Shown: positions 36,310 to 47,939 of the stretch, in pieces
Position numbering within the stretch: the first letter of the stretch is position 1
Layout of the letters: the number at the start of each line of letters is the position of its first letter
Assembly: GCA_015501605.1 (NCBI GenBank)
Contig: JADNRZ010000001.1
Coordinates: forward strand, 1,240,001 to 1,304,000
Direction: 5' to 3'
Source: Panaeolus papilionaceus
Lineage: Eukaryota > Basidiomycota > Agaricomycetes > Agaricales
DNA length: 64,000 nt
Translations under genes and position numbers: made by a program
The notes under the pieces: generated by a model
Told to the model about the DNA's origin: nothing
Database searches by the model: none
What the model saw: only the letters and a program-made list of their open reading frames with translations

Positions 36310-37413
36310 CTATCTATCCCAACCGAAATAAGACTGGCGTCTTGTGGATTTAGTTTTCGTATTTTCACTCCAAGAGATTTCCGGGCATTCATCGGCTTGT
36401 TGGGAGGATGAATACACCTTCAATCTCCTTCTTGGAAAGGCACCGGTCTCGTCTTCGTCGCCTTGGGAGGATGGAATAAACACTTCGATTGGATCTGTAA
36501 TTTTGGTATTAGCGACCAACTCGTTATAAAGGTGTAAGCAAATTCATTACCCTGATCAAATAGTGCAATATATTCGAAAAAGTGTTTTATTAGAGGAAAA
36601 ACTTGCTGAGTTGGTTGCTGCTGGATCTCATCATGTGGGGATCGAAATGACATGGTGGACTTCTGGGTCACAGGAAGCTTCAGAGTTGATAAACGAGAAT
36701 CAAAAAGCGCAATCTTGGGGCGAGACCTGACTCTATTAAATGAAGCTCATGAGAACAGATGGAGGAAGCATACCCTGGAGCACCGATGTTTGAGCGCAAT
36801 ATCATAGCTCGAGATACCAGGTTCATGTAAGCTGGGAGGGTAGACGTCGCTCTAGCGTCATGAGATCAATGAGAGAAAATCACAGGTGCTAATCGATACA
36901 ACAACGACGTACAAAGAGTCGACCCCTTCGACATTGGTGAAGTAGGACGAAAGTTCGCATACAATAATCAGAGACGGTGGTTCGAGAGATTGCATGTTCT
37001 TCACGAGCCAGTCCTCGCCAGGAACTTCATTAGGTTTCAGCGTATGGAACATTGAAAGCAAGAGACACAGATGAGCAGCAGATGGGGGATAGCTGCCAGA
37101 GATATACCATGAGATTCGTCATTAACAGAAGGACGGGAGGTGCCAAGTACAATATTTTCACGTTAGATGCCCAATCCATAAAACGGCCTGTAGCAGAACG
37201 CGAAGCCACCCATTCGTCGTCGAAGTCTTTCAGAGATTTTTGAAGTGCGGTCTGGGACGGAGCTATGATGACGATTCTAGCATCAAGGTTTTCTGAGTAA
37301 GTGGTGTACGCAAAATGGATAGGGGCCGAAGCATGGAAGGGACCTGTTACGAGCAGTGTTTTGCAGTCAGGCAACACGAGATTGGGTGGACAATCCGGAA
37401 AGAAGGAAGGCAT
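36310..37413 (-). CDS. Degenerate RecA-fold-like protein (possible Rad51-paralogue/SWSAP1-type factor)
   Basis: Five exons (37413-37151, 37092-36913, 36851-36774, 36726-36551, 36494-36310) encode 293 residues with every junction in phase. After a short lead, residues about 18-40 (CKTLLVTGPFHASAPIHFAY) have the strand-loop-helix layout of a RecA P-loop, but the Gly-Lys-Ser/Thr of Walker A is gone. A second strand (ARIVIIAPS) and a hydrophobic strand at the Walker B position (PSLIIVCELSSYF) follow, then a helix (AYMNLVSRAMIL) and a short basic strand (KIALFDSRL). This pattern resembles fast-evolving Rad51 paralogues such as SWSAP1 or Shu-complex subunits. That identity is inference; the gene structure itself is well supported. 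Confidence 0.6.
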
Positions 37414-37728
37414 CAGGTATAGTGCGTAAATAAAGATAATATAACCATGTGTACCGGTACTCTAGATCAACATGGTGGTGGTGCAGGTCATAGTAGTTCG
37501 GAATCAAAACAGTCATAATGAGTGGTAGTCGATCTAAACAATGACCAACACTAAATTCGGCATTTGCACAACACTCATTCGCTCCTTCAAAGGCTGTGAT
37601 TACATGTCATCATGCGGTCCCATGCGGTGCGCGTGGAGACTGTCCAACTCAGAGGTTATCAATAGGCAAACTACATAACAGTTTAAACCTGTACTTGGAC
37701 TCTTTCTAACTCTGACTCGTTTCTGGAC
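37414..37728. promoter_or_regulatory. Divergent promoter region, RecA-like gene / kinase gene
   Basis: 315 bp between start codons; no specific motif recognised. Confidence 0.4.
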
Positions 37729-39806
37729 ATGCCACATTCCGCAACAGTCCTAGTCTTCGTATCCTTGGGCAAGACAATCGCACAAATCACTGCAGAATTT
37801 GCCCCTGTCCCTGGTCTTTCCCCCGTCGTTGACCTGCTGTGCGGGATCATTCAGATATGCGAAAATGTGACCCACAATCGGTATGTTCAGAACACAAGGA
37901 ACTCTTCTCGACACTGCTAATCGCAGTTGTGCACACAGTCATGCTGCGCGGCAGCTGAGGGACAGGTGTCATTCATTAGTTCTGGCACTGCGAGAACATG
38001 AAGAGAAGCGCGCCAGTCCCAACATTATTCAAGCAAGAAATGCAGTTCACGAGTACGTGGAGCCTACGATTTCGCTACCGACGAGTCGGAAATGCTGATT
38101 CATATCCATTCCTCTGTCTGTATAGCCGCCTTCTTGACATACAGATCAAAATGACTGCCTGGTCGCAGTTAGGATCCTTTAAAAGCCTGATGAAGCAAGA
38201 AGAGATTGCAAAAGACATTCAAGCTTGTCACGGTGATATCTCAGATACTTTGAGTGCCTTCCAGGTGATTTGCTCATCACAGAATTCGCTCGAAAGCGCA
38301 CCAACTGACTCCCCGCGATAGCTAACATCGCACTTCGAAATTCACAATTGGATGGCTGAGTTCAAAGAGAATCAAAGGGCTGATCATGCCATGCTCTTGG
38401 AGAGTATGAGCTCTCTAAGAGAAAGTCAAGCTATCATCCAAGAGAACACTGCCCTTACCGCAGACCTTGTAAAGCAGATGATGACTATGTTCCAAGCGGT
38501 ATGTCTATGCACACAACTGAATACCTTCATATTCTTAACAAATTCTCTAGGCTATGAATGAGAACAAGCAGAATTCTGAGAGGGTTCACGACGGACTATC
38601 TGCGAATTTGTTCGAGTTCCAGACTCATTTCAATGAGTTGCTGCCAGACTTCTATCTGCAGTCAGGGGAGGTCAAGAAGATTGGAAAGTTGCCTGTTCGC
38701 GGGACTGCAACTATGGACATCTATGAGGGGTTGTATCTAGGTCGTCAAAAAGTCGCTATCAAAGTTATTCGATCTATGCACTTCGATGATACCGTCAAAA
38801 GGGTTCGTTTTATTGCTCTGCGATGCGTGGCACATCCGTTAACATGGCTTACAGAGGTTTACTCGGGAAGCGAAAATATGGGGAGAAGTTTGGAAGCGAG
38901 ATCGAGGCAAACATATTGTCCCCTTCTATGGGTTCTGTGAGCTTGACGGCCCATTCCCGTACGTGGTCCCTTCCTTCAAGTCTTCAAGTCACACTTGACT
39001 TAAGCATCATGTAGGTGTATGATTAGTCCATGGCAAGATAACGGCGATGCTCTGAAATATGTCAAACTTAATGATCAACGTATCAATTACCTGAAATTTG
39101 TGCGTGTCCTTGCCCTTGCCCTTTCCCCCTTCTTATGGCTTTTAGGTGGTTCACGTCTGTCGAGGCTTGGAAGTCCTTCATAGCATGACACTAGTGCACG
39201 GTGATTTGAGAGCGGTAGGGTCTTATCAGAACCCCGTTTCTTCCTCTAAGCTAATTGACTCGTCCCCGCACCTTTAGATTAATATCTTAGTTGACAACCA
39301 AGGGAACCCGCTGCTATCTGATTTCGGACTCTCTAAGGTATACTCGAACATGTATTTTCTAGTGCTGAGTCTAACTTCTTATGCTAGATCATGCAAGATG
39401 TTGCTGATGCACCCTTGACCCAAAGCTTCACAAGAGCAGACTCGTGCAGATATTTTGCGCCAGAATCATTTGTTGGAGATGGGGTAATTTCAACGGCCAC
39501 TGATATCTACGCTTTAGGCATGACAATACTCGAGGTAAGCATCCTTCTTTGTCTGGTCGAATGTCGTTAATTGTTTTGTACTACAAGATTATGACACACC
39601 AGCAACCTTACCGTAATATTAAACACCATTTCGAAGCTGGTAATCGGGCTTCTCGCGGAGTTCATCCAGATCAGCCCACAGAATCAGATATCGTACGCAG
39701 GGGCTTGGATGACAGCTTATGGAAGCTACTGCTATCCTGCTGGTCGCTCAACCCTTCAAAGCGGCCGACCATTCAGAATGTTATTAGCACCCTGCAGTCC
39801 AAGTAG
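37729..39806 (+). CDS. Protein kinase with an MLKL-like N-terminal helical domain
   Basis: Eleven exons (37729-37880, 37939-38052, 38126-38264, 38322-38498, 38551-38802, 38855-38958, 39015-39099, 39146-39214, 39278-39337, 39388-39534, 39588-39806) encode 505 residues. Residues 1-215 are all helical, with a hydrophobic start, a [19 protein letters not shown] helix, and helices rich in Cys/Leu/Glu. This is the arrangement of MLKL/HeLo-like four-helix bundles seen in Agaricomycete kinases and NLRs. Residues about 240-505 are a TKL-type kinase: the catalytic Lys in VAIKVIR, Glu in REAKIW, HGDLRAINIL at the catalytic loop (HGD in place of HRD), DFG in [11 protein letters not shown] in YFAPES, and ALGMTILE. 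The Gly-rich loop is degenerate ([13 protein letters not shown]). It is probably active; a role in cell-death or self/non-self signalling is inferred. Confidence 0.82.
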
Positions 39807-40068
39807 CTTTGCACATACACATCATTCATAGCAATATATCCTGCATCGGAGTATCTGTTTTCATTTGTATCTCGCGTCAAACATGTTTTGTACATATGCA
39901 CAATGTAATATTATTGAATCAGAAACGTCAAATGAGCTGTAAAACGAGAATTGATGGCAACTGGACCGGAATTAAGCGTACAGGGGACAATTCCCAAATA
40001 GGAATGTAACATCTTCAACTTAACCTCCTTCCACCACAGCTCATATCAGTTCCTGCCATTAGACAATT

Positions 40069-40445
40069 ATGTCGAACAACGAAGTACCATCTGACAGCTC
40101 CTCAGACTCTTTCTTCTCCAATATTCTGACACCAGGCTCCTCGCTTCATCCCACGTTCATTCTCATACTCGATGCGTCATTCGCTGCGCTTTTTGCTGTC
40201 CTGGTGGGCCTATTATTCCTCACCTCTGGCAACATTCACTTCTTCGCATTGATCATGATCGAGCTGTGCTTATGGGGAAGTGTAAAATGGTGCGTTCATG
40301 TCAAATACATATTCATAAGCCAGTACAAAAGATACAAATACACAGGTTCGTGAACGAGTTGAAAAATTCCAGTCTTGCTGCCCCGCCTCCAACGACAGAG
40401 GACTCCAGTAACGACGCGCCCAGTACAAAACCCAAGAGCCAGTAA
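40069..40445 (+). CDS. PKR1: ER V-ATPase assembly factor Pkr1
   Basis: Two exons (40069-40289, 40346-40445) encode 106 residues. Pkr1 is a small ER membrane protein needed for assembly of the V-ATPase Vo sector. The sequence shows SFFSNILTPGSS at the N-terminus, a hydrophobic helix (FILILDASFAALFAVLVGLL), the conserved SGNIHFFALI loop and second helix, then W-F-V-N-E-L, and a hydrophilic Ser/Lys tail. The stop is 22 bp from the convergent PSF3 stop. Confidence 0.87.
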
Positions 40446-40467
40446 TAGAGATCTACCGCTACAAACA

Positions 40468-41362
40468 TTAGTGTCGAGTTCGGTCACTCGATTCGTACCA
40501 CAACTTGATTTGTTTGGCACATTCTTGCGCCAGCGAAAATACTATGCCCAGCTTCAGCAAGCATCACGACCAGTAAATTCTCGGAAGGGGCTTACATTCA
40601 CGCTCTGTTGTATCTAGTCCCTCCCTAAATCCCTGTGCAACATTTCCTGATGGTCCACCTCCGCCTCCACGCCCAAGGGCAGCGAAGTGTTGTGCCTGGT
40701 CGATCAGCTCTGGCAAGCGACCCGAGAACGCCTGTAGAGATAATTCATCGATATGCTAGTATTTGTCAACGAGTAAATGTTTGGGCCCATACCGCAGTCA
40801 ACATAGCCGACATCTCATTTGCTTGTTCGTCGCTCAATCTGATGATGTGTTAGACCAATTTCATAGAGGATTGTCGGAACACTTGCATGTCCATGATAGC
40901 CTTGCCAAAACCGTACCATAGCCCACCTGCTCCCACCAAGTTTGAAAGTCGAACGCTGCAGGGTTCTGCTTTGAGCGCATTACGCACACGGGTGCTAAAT
41001 GGTGTGGGTATGTTGAACTCGGCCCAATTACTGAGTAGAGTGTAAGTTCAGCATCTCTTGATCGACTGGTCCCAGAGACGCACGAGTAAATAACTGTGTA
41101 AGCAAGCCATAGTGGTAGCTGGACCTTGCTATTAACCGAAATCTGTGTGGCTAATCGATAAATATTCATTGAAGCGACCAATGTCAACATACATCGCGCT
41201 CTGATCCGCCTCCCAAGTGGCCCATGTGCGGCAGTTGTTCTTTGAATGTGCATTGTATTTTCTGTGGAAAGTAGTCAACGTGATACGGCACAGATACTAT
41301 TCTATAAAACCTACCTGATTTTCGGCGAGGATAGAGTCGATAGAGAAATAATCAAACTCCAT
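40468..41362 (-). CDS. PSF3: GINS complex subunit Psf3
   Basis: Seven exons (41362-41315, 41261-41193, 41142-41084, 41030-40887, 40838-40793, 40731-40596, 40541-40468) encode 191 residues. Psf3 is part of GINS, which joins Cdc45 and Mcm2-7 in the CMG replicative helicase. Motifs are the N-terminal MEFDYFSIDSILAENQKI, the VQLPLWLAYTVIY helix, FNIPTPFSTRVRNALKAEP, the GLWYGFGKAI strand/helix, and a late helix FREGLDTTERELFSLAQE. The fourth intron has a GC donor (gcaagt), the only choice that keeps phase and the family sequence. It is convergent with PKR1. Confidence 0.9.
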
Positions 41363-42025
41363 GATGGCTTATGATAGCCTTCACACTCTGTGGGTGGTGT
41401 TGGACAATGGAGACAAATTGAAACTGAGGAGTGCCAAACGCGTGACGATATTATGAGGGATGTCATCTGATGTGACGACTTCGCGTTCAATGTACCTCGT
41501 CAATCTGCTTTCAGAGGTGCAGCCTTTTATCCAGCCTCTTAGAGGGTCCTTTGTAGCTGCAGACAATATGAACGTCAATATACAGTCCTGTTTTCGAAAA
41601 CTGCACGTCAATAACATTTTTTAACCTAACTGACTACGTTAATCACTTAAATCTGCCATGTAGAAACTGCTTTGTACAGTCCAAAGCCTAAACAACATCG
41701 CGTGTCATATCAACAGACGATTGGGCATTTTTTCTTAATTTTATTCAGCTTTAAGAATATTTTACATATTTCTGTGTCTTTGAGACGTGTCCAAGCTCCG
41801 CTCCACAATTGCATGGCAGAGGCACTTTCTCACGGATGTTTTGTTCACTCGTCCACCTTCCTTCCAGGTCATCATTATATGTGCTGCCTCGTTGCTAGAT
41901 GCACGTTTGCCTGCTCCTCCTAATCTCACGCCCTTGACTATGCAGAGCATAGGTCTGTCATAATACCGCTATAGATCAACTTTCTTGCAAGACTTTCCCC
42001 GACTACCCGTCCGCTTCAGCAGACC
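41363..42025. promoter_or_regulatory. Divergent promoter region, PSF3 / GAR-domain gene
   Basis: 663 bp between start codons, with no gene seen. Short open frames inside it have no recognisable features. The downstream ATG has a strong context (accatggct). Confidence 0.4.
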
Positions 42026-45000
42026 ATGGCTGATCCAGCTATGAGTGCTACAAGCAACTCTAATACCAAAGATTTCCCGGTTAACATACGGGAAGACAAC
42101 CAATTATCATTGACTCAGGATCAGAATAACTCCGGCTCAGGGAACAACAACGTATCTACTCAAGGAACGGAAGAACAGGCCTTGGAACTACATGAAGTAA
42201 TAGAGCTGCAAACCTTTAGCGAAAGGAAGGCATGGATTGAGGACAAGATCAAGGTTCGAACATAATTGATCGCTTCATTCACAATCTAATCGTACTTTCA
42301 GTTTTTGGAGGCCCTTCCACCAATCGAGGTTTTTATTGGTCTCGACGCATTGCAGGCCTCCGCCGAGGATGTTCCCGGTCTCCCCACCCGTGAGCAACTT
42401 CAGCAATGGGTAGCTGAACATGACGCTATAGAGAAAGAGACGGAGATTTTCGACACTGGGGAGCTCAAGAAGTTACGGCAGCTCACAAAAGGTTTGTAAG
42501 GTTTTGGATTTTATCTACTGGCTGAAAATGACGCCTTCTGCCAGCTGCGACACAACGCAATCTATCTCCAGCAGACACAGATGTGATCGAACTGACTCTA
42601 ACGACTATTTATGAACTCGACAAGCTTCTGCACCTTCTGCGGGATCGGTCGGACAACCTGGAGATGATGGGAATTAGATTGACTTGGGAGGAGAACCGCC
42701 AGGCTGCTTGGAAAGAGAGGCGTCAAATTATTGAAGACCTGCACAATTTCTCTGCAACCCGTGCGAGGTGGGAACCCGCAATATACGACGTTCCTCCAGC
42801 ACCAGAATCCGCCGGCAATCCGCTCTCAGTCACGTCGTTTTCCGGGTCCAGCATCCCGGCTGATGCCTTCTCAAGGACGTCAAGGTTCAAGCTAGCCGAA
42901 ATGCTGTCCAGAGATGCTGCTTTGTTCTCTGGTAGAGTCACCGCCCTTCAACATGGCAAAATTACAGCAGCAGGCAAGGCCCTAGACAAGCTCATTGATC
43001 GCAAAACGGTACCTGAGGTTTTGCTCGATGAGCAAGACAGGTTGGAGGAAAAGTGTATCAATGATATGAGTAACATCGGGAAGTTCACCATGGGCTTGGT
43101 CATGCAATGGAGAAAGTGAGTATTGTAATTTTATTTATCCTCTCCTATATTGATGAATCTGCTCTCAGAGCCGATGAGATTTTCGTTGAAAGCTTGAAGG
43201 ACTATAATGCGTCAGTTTCCCTTCTTGCGGAAATTGAAGCTGCTAGCAAGGAACATCCAAATTCCCGTCAAAGCGCGTCATTTCTCTCGAGAATCGATAT
43301 AATCGCGAAGCGCCTTGCAGTCAGAGGGGACCCTTCTTCTCGTGCATCTTTATTTCCCCGGCCGGAACACCCCCTTTTTCCCGACCAAAGACCTTTCAAC
43401 GAGTCGTTGGTGAAGCGGTTGTCCTCTGACATTGCCATCACAGCCGCGATAGTCAAGAAAGTTGAAGTCGCGGCAAAGGAATACCGGAACAAGCACGAAG
43501 CCGTCAAACAGGTTGAAACCTTGGTGCAATCAGCGAAAGAGCTGTGTGGAACATTGGAAACTCTTGTCAAAAAATTCCGTGAAGGCACAGTTACTGGAGA
43601 TGGAGATGGCTCTCCTCCAGATATTTCCTCGGAAAAGTCCCTTGACCCAATGGCACACTCTGTGTTTATTGCGCTCCTTCCGGGTCTCGTCGACGGTGCC
43701 TCTGTCGCTGATAAATTGGCGCAAACTACACTACAGCAAGCACCGATCGCTTTACTGGACATCAATCTCCCTTCAGTCGATCAATCTTTTAAGGAAGAGG
43801 CAAACGCCACTGTGCAGCGCCTAACTTTACTGAGGCAAGAGGCTATTGATGCCCGAGCAGCAGCAGCTTCTAAAGTGACAACGATACGCGAGGCCCGAAA
43901 ACTATCAGCTGTTATCGACAGCAAAACGTCAGCCTTGCTTTCCCTGCGCTCTGAGATTATAGAGGCAATTGCCCGCGACAAATGGCAACAGGAAAGCATG
44001 TCTAAGGATGCTCCCCCTACACCAGAGAGTCCCAAATCCCCATTAGCCGAGTCGGAACCTATTCACGTGGACCTTCGCGCTCAGTTGCAAGAAGTGCAGT
44101 CAGCACTTCCAACGATAGAGGGACAGGTTAAAAACTTCTGTCAGTCTCTGGATCCATCATCTCTTCGCAGTCACCTCGAGAAGAAAATGACGAGACTGCT
44201 TGGACTCGTCGACAAAAACCGCAGCCTCCTGTCTACTCTGCATTCAGTTCAAGCCCAGAAAACGGCCATCAATTGCATGAAGGAACGCTTCCAGAAATTG
44301 ATGTTGCAAATCGAAGACACAAGGAACCAACTGACAGGCGCAACAGAGGCTATTTCTGAAGGTCGCGACAGCGAGGAATTCTCCAACGCCGACTTTGGAC
44401 CTACCATCGCCACTATTCAAGAAGACGTGAACCAATTCACCAACAGTCTCGCACGAGAAATTCCCTTCGTTTCTGGGAAATATCCTGTTTCCCCGCGTCC
44501 CCGAACAAGCTTCCCACATGACGACCCCTCAGAGCTTCCTTACGACCTGGCCTCTCTGGATAATATTGTCCGAACAGACGTCAACTCTTACGCCATGCGC
44601 ATAAACGGAAGACTTCAAGACTTGATTATTTGTAATAGTACCCTCGGGACAACCAAGTTGGCAAGATCCTTGGACCCATCGTTAGCCCAGATCACGGCAG
44701 ACATCAAGAGTCTTACGGCCGAATTGACTCTTTGCAAGGATAGCTTTGCTGAAATTCCACAGCGTCAAACCGAAGCCATGGAGGATCTCCATAACTTACT
44801 CAATCGCTTAAAACCAGCAAGGGAACGACGCGCCAGTATCATCCGTTCACTCAGTCCTGTTCGAGACCTGTTAAAAAGAGTTGATGAAGACACAAGAAAT
44901 CTTGGACATAACACTCGAGAAGATCTCTATGGGCGTCGAAACAAGCTTGTCGCAGATTCAGAACTTCAATTAAACAAGTGTGAACAGGAACTGGAGGGTC

Positions 45001-47632
45001 TTCAGCGAGAAATTGCTATTGCTCTTGAAGCGGCGGCTCGGTATCAAGAAGAGCTTAGGCTGGCAGAAGAGAAGCGACAACGCGAGGAAGAAGAAAAACG
45101 TTTGGCAGAGGAGGCGGAGCGAGCTAGATTGGAAGCTGAGAGACTGCGCAAAGAGGAGGAACTTCGTCTGATCGCACTCAAGGAGGAAGAGGAGCATCGA
45201 GCAGAGGCAGAGCAACAGAGGATTTTAGCCGAGAAGCTGGAGGCCGAACGACTGGAAAGAGAGCAGGCAGAGCGAATGCGTCGGGAGCTAGAAGAGAAGT
45301 TGCGCTTAGAGGAGGAAGCTCGACGTTTGGCCGAGAAGGAACGTTTGGCAAGGGAAAATGCCGAGAGGCTGCGCTTGGAGCAAGAAAAAAGGGATGTGCT
45401 GGAAAGACTGCAAGCTACGGAAAGTGTGTTGGAGCGGGAACGAAGACTCTATGCAGAAAGCACTCGTCAGGCAAAAGATTTGGCAAAGAGGCAAGGAGAG
45501 GAAATGGAAGAGTTGAGGCGACAATCTCTGGAACTCGAGAAGAGGGCTTCGGAGCGACCGAAGATCATAGAGATCCAAGTTCCCTTCCTTTCCCCTCCTA
45601 TTCCAGAGGAGGATCCTGATATGACTATCATGGACACGGTTCCTTCCTTGGGCAATGGTCATACAACTGTGTCGGGTAAGGAAAATATTTTGAAGTATGT
45701 TCGACTAGTAACTAACTTTGGTTCAGATGTTTTCGGAGTTCACGAAGTGCCCAACGAGAGTCTCGTTACGATGTCTCAGGAACTACTGGAACTTCAGTCC
45801 AAAATCCTACGCCTTCGCAAACGCCTACGATCGATATCCCTCAACGAGGTTGTGCGTCCTGCACGAACAACAACCAACCTACCCAGCGATGAACATTTCA
45901 CAAGGCTTGCTGAAGACTTCGCTGCTGTCTCAAATGAAGCAGACGCACTACCTGCGTCTGTGGGGCACACCGTGGTCAACACAGAGCTGCGATCCCTTCG
46001 AACTGAGATCAACGACTCGCTATCACTTCTACAGGAGATAGAGAAACTCGCGGCTATGCGTAAATCAATTGACGCCTGTGACGCCGCCCTTAGCGATCTT
46101 CTGGAGCATATCGACAGCTACCCCGCTGCTCCCCTAATGCTTGCCTCGAGTCACCAGAGTGATACCTCTTCAACACCCGTGGAGCAGCTATCTTCTCGAG
46201 TAGCATTCTGCAAGGCTGCAGTTCAGGACGCTACCTCGAAATTGGCAGTCGTTCCTAAGGACCAACGTGCTATTACTGAACACTCGCGAATTCAGCAAAC
46301 CTGGGTTGAATTGGAAGAAATGGCAATGGAGCGAATCAATGGCAGTAAATCCCGTTCTGGAAGTGTTCTGAGCACGAAGAACAGCTCTGGGCGTAACAGT
46401 AGTGCTTCCACGCAGGTTTCTACCACACCAATACCCATACCTAAAAGGGGTGCCCGGAAGGTTGGCTCGTACTCTCACTTGTCAGTGTCATCGACAGGAG
46501 GAACCCCATCCCGCGGTAAAATGCTCGCTCCTCCTGTTGTCACGCCACGTCGGGCAGTGTCAGGTAGTAGCGAAACCTCTCAAAGTCAAAGTCGATCAAC
46601 AAGCCGCCTTTCAACGACATCAACCTCTAGGTCGGTTTCTGCCAGCGGCCCTTTGAACCTGAATTCGTCGGTTTTTGGATCGACCTTCGCTTCAAGGCAA
46701 CGAACAGCAAGTTTGTCGGCTGAAAACAACAACCTAACACCAGGCCTGTCATCCCGTCGCTCAATTGCCACCCCGTCCCGTCTGCGGAACAACGAAAATT
46801 TGCGCAGCAGCTCGCCTGCGATGTCAGAGACATCGTCACATTCTCGTTCTGTAGGTGGGCCATCACGAAATTCAACATCTTGGGCCCGAGCCCCAAGAGA
46901 CTCGTTCTCTTCAATTCTTCCGCGGGTTTCAACACCTCATAAAAAGACTGGCCCACCGCCTCGAAAGAAATACGTCGCAGACCCCAAAAGCAAGCTCGAC
47001 ATGGCTGTTGGGGACGTCGTCAACCAGCTGCCTGTTGGCATCAATGTGGAAGGTATTACGGAGACATGGCGAGACCAAAGTGGGAAATATTGGATTGGAA
47101 ACCAAGACCCCAAGCTTTGTTTCTGTCGTATTCTCCGATCGCAGACGGTTATGGTGCGGGTGGGTGGCGGATGGACAGAGCTCTCGAGGTCAGTTGCAGC
47201 ATCTATTTCTGGTCAAGCACACTATAATGACACGTATATAGATTTATCAAGGATCATTTCGCTGAAAGTTTCAGAATACTGCCCGAGTCTCCTCCTCGAG
47301 TCGGTGCCAAAGAAGAAAAGTGGATCAGCTCGTCTACCCTGTTGGAAGGAAGAGAAGATAACAGCACAACCGAGATGCCGCCACCGCGTACTCCTGAACC
47401 AACTGCTCCTTATGTACCTTCCTTTTCCCTAATGACACCGAACGGGCAAAGCCCTCGCTCCATAAAGTCATCACCGTCGACAAGAGGGTCTCCACTCACA
47501 CCCCTGCAATTTATACGGAAGGCTGACGGTGACAGCACTTTGCTACGACCTGTCACCCCATCCAAACCGCCAAGGAGTCGACCTGCTGCTAACAATAACC
47601 TTGCAGCTCGCGCGTCTGTCTGGCGCCCATAA
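42026..47632 (+). CDS. GAS2/GAR-domain coiled-coil cytoskeletal protein
   Basis: Six exons (42026-42253, 42302-42491, 42545-43115, 43169-45675, 45727-47188, 47242-47632) encode about 1782 residues. Helical repeats fill the N-terminal half. Residues about 940-1130 are a charged, single-helix-like coiled coil made of Glu/Lys/Arg/Leu heptads. A Ser/Thr/Arg-rich basic linker follows (about 1360-1570). Residues about 1588-1665 are a GAR (Gas2-related) microtubule-binding domain: KLDMAVGDVVNQLPVGINVE, Y-W-I-G, CFCRILRSQTVMVRVGGGW and FIKDHFAES. Spectraplakins use GAR domains to bind microtubules, so a cytoskeletal linker role is inferred. The 51-bp intron at 45676-45726 could be read through in frame, but it has a GTAAGG donor, CTAAC branch and TTCAG acceptor. 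Confidence 0.82.
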
Positions 47633-47939
47633 TGATATACACGACGCTCCCCACGCATCTATTTATTCGTTCTCGTATGTTTTCACGCCCGTTTGTTTCT
47701 TTATCCACATGCTATTCCTACGTTGATGAACTGCTACGAATTCCTTTTTTTCTGCTTGGTTTTATAGTTCTAACCCTCAAAATCTGCATTATCTATTCTT
47801 AACGTGCATTAGGCATTTTACATACAATACATTGCATCACCACCAGAATCATTCAATGGACCCTTTCGAAACATCAACTGTGCAACTCCGGTGCACACTT
47901 TCCACGTAGCACATCTAATTATAATTGTCTCTAGATTGT
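47633..47939. other. Convergent 3' region, GAR gene and C2H2 gene
   Basis: 307 bp of T-rich 3' UTR-like sequence between the stops; nothing else is seen. Confidence 0.4.

Noticed and set aside
44970..45662. Minus-strand Phe/Leu-rich frames that look like membrane proteins
   Set aside because: They are the complement of the Glu/Lys/Arg coiled coil of the GAR-domain gene (GAG/AAG read backwards give CTC/CTT).
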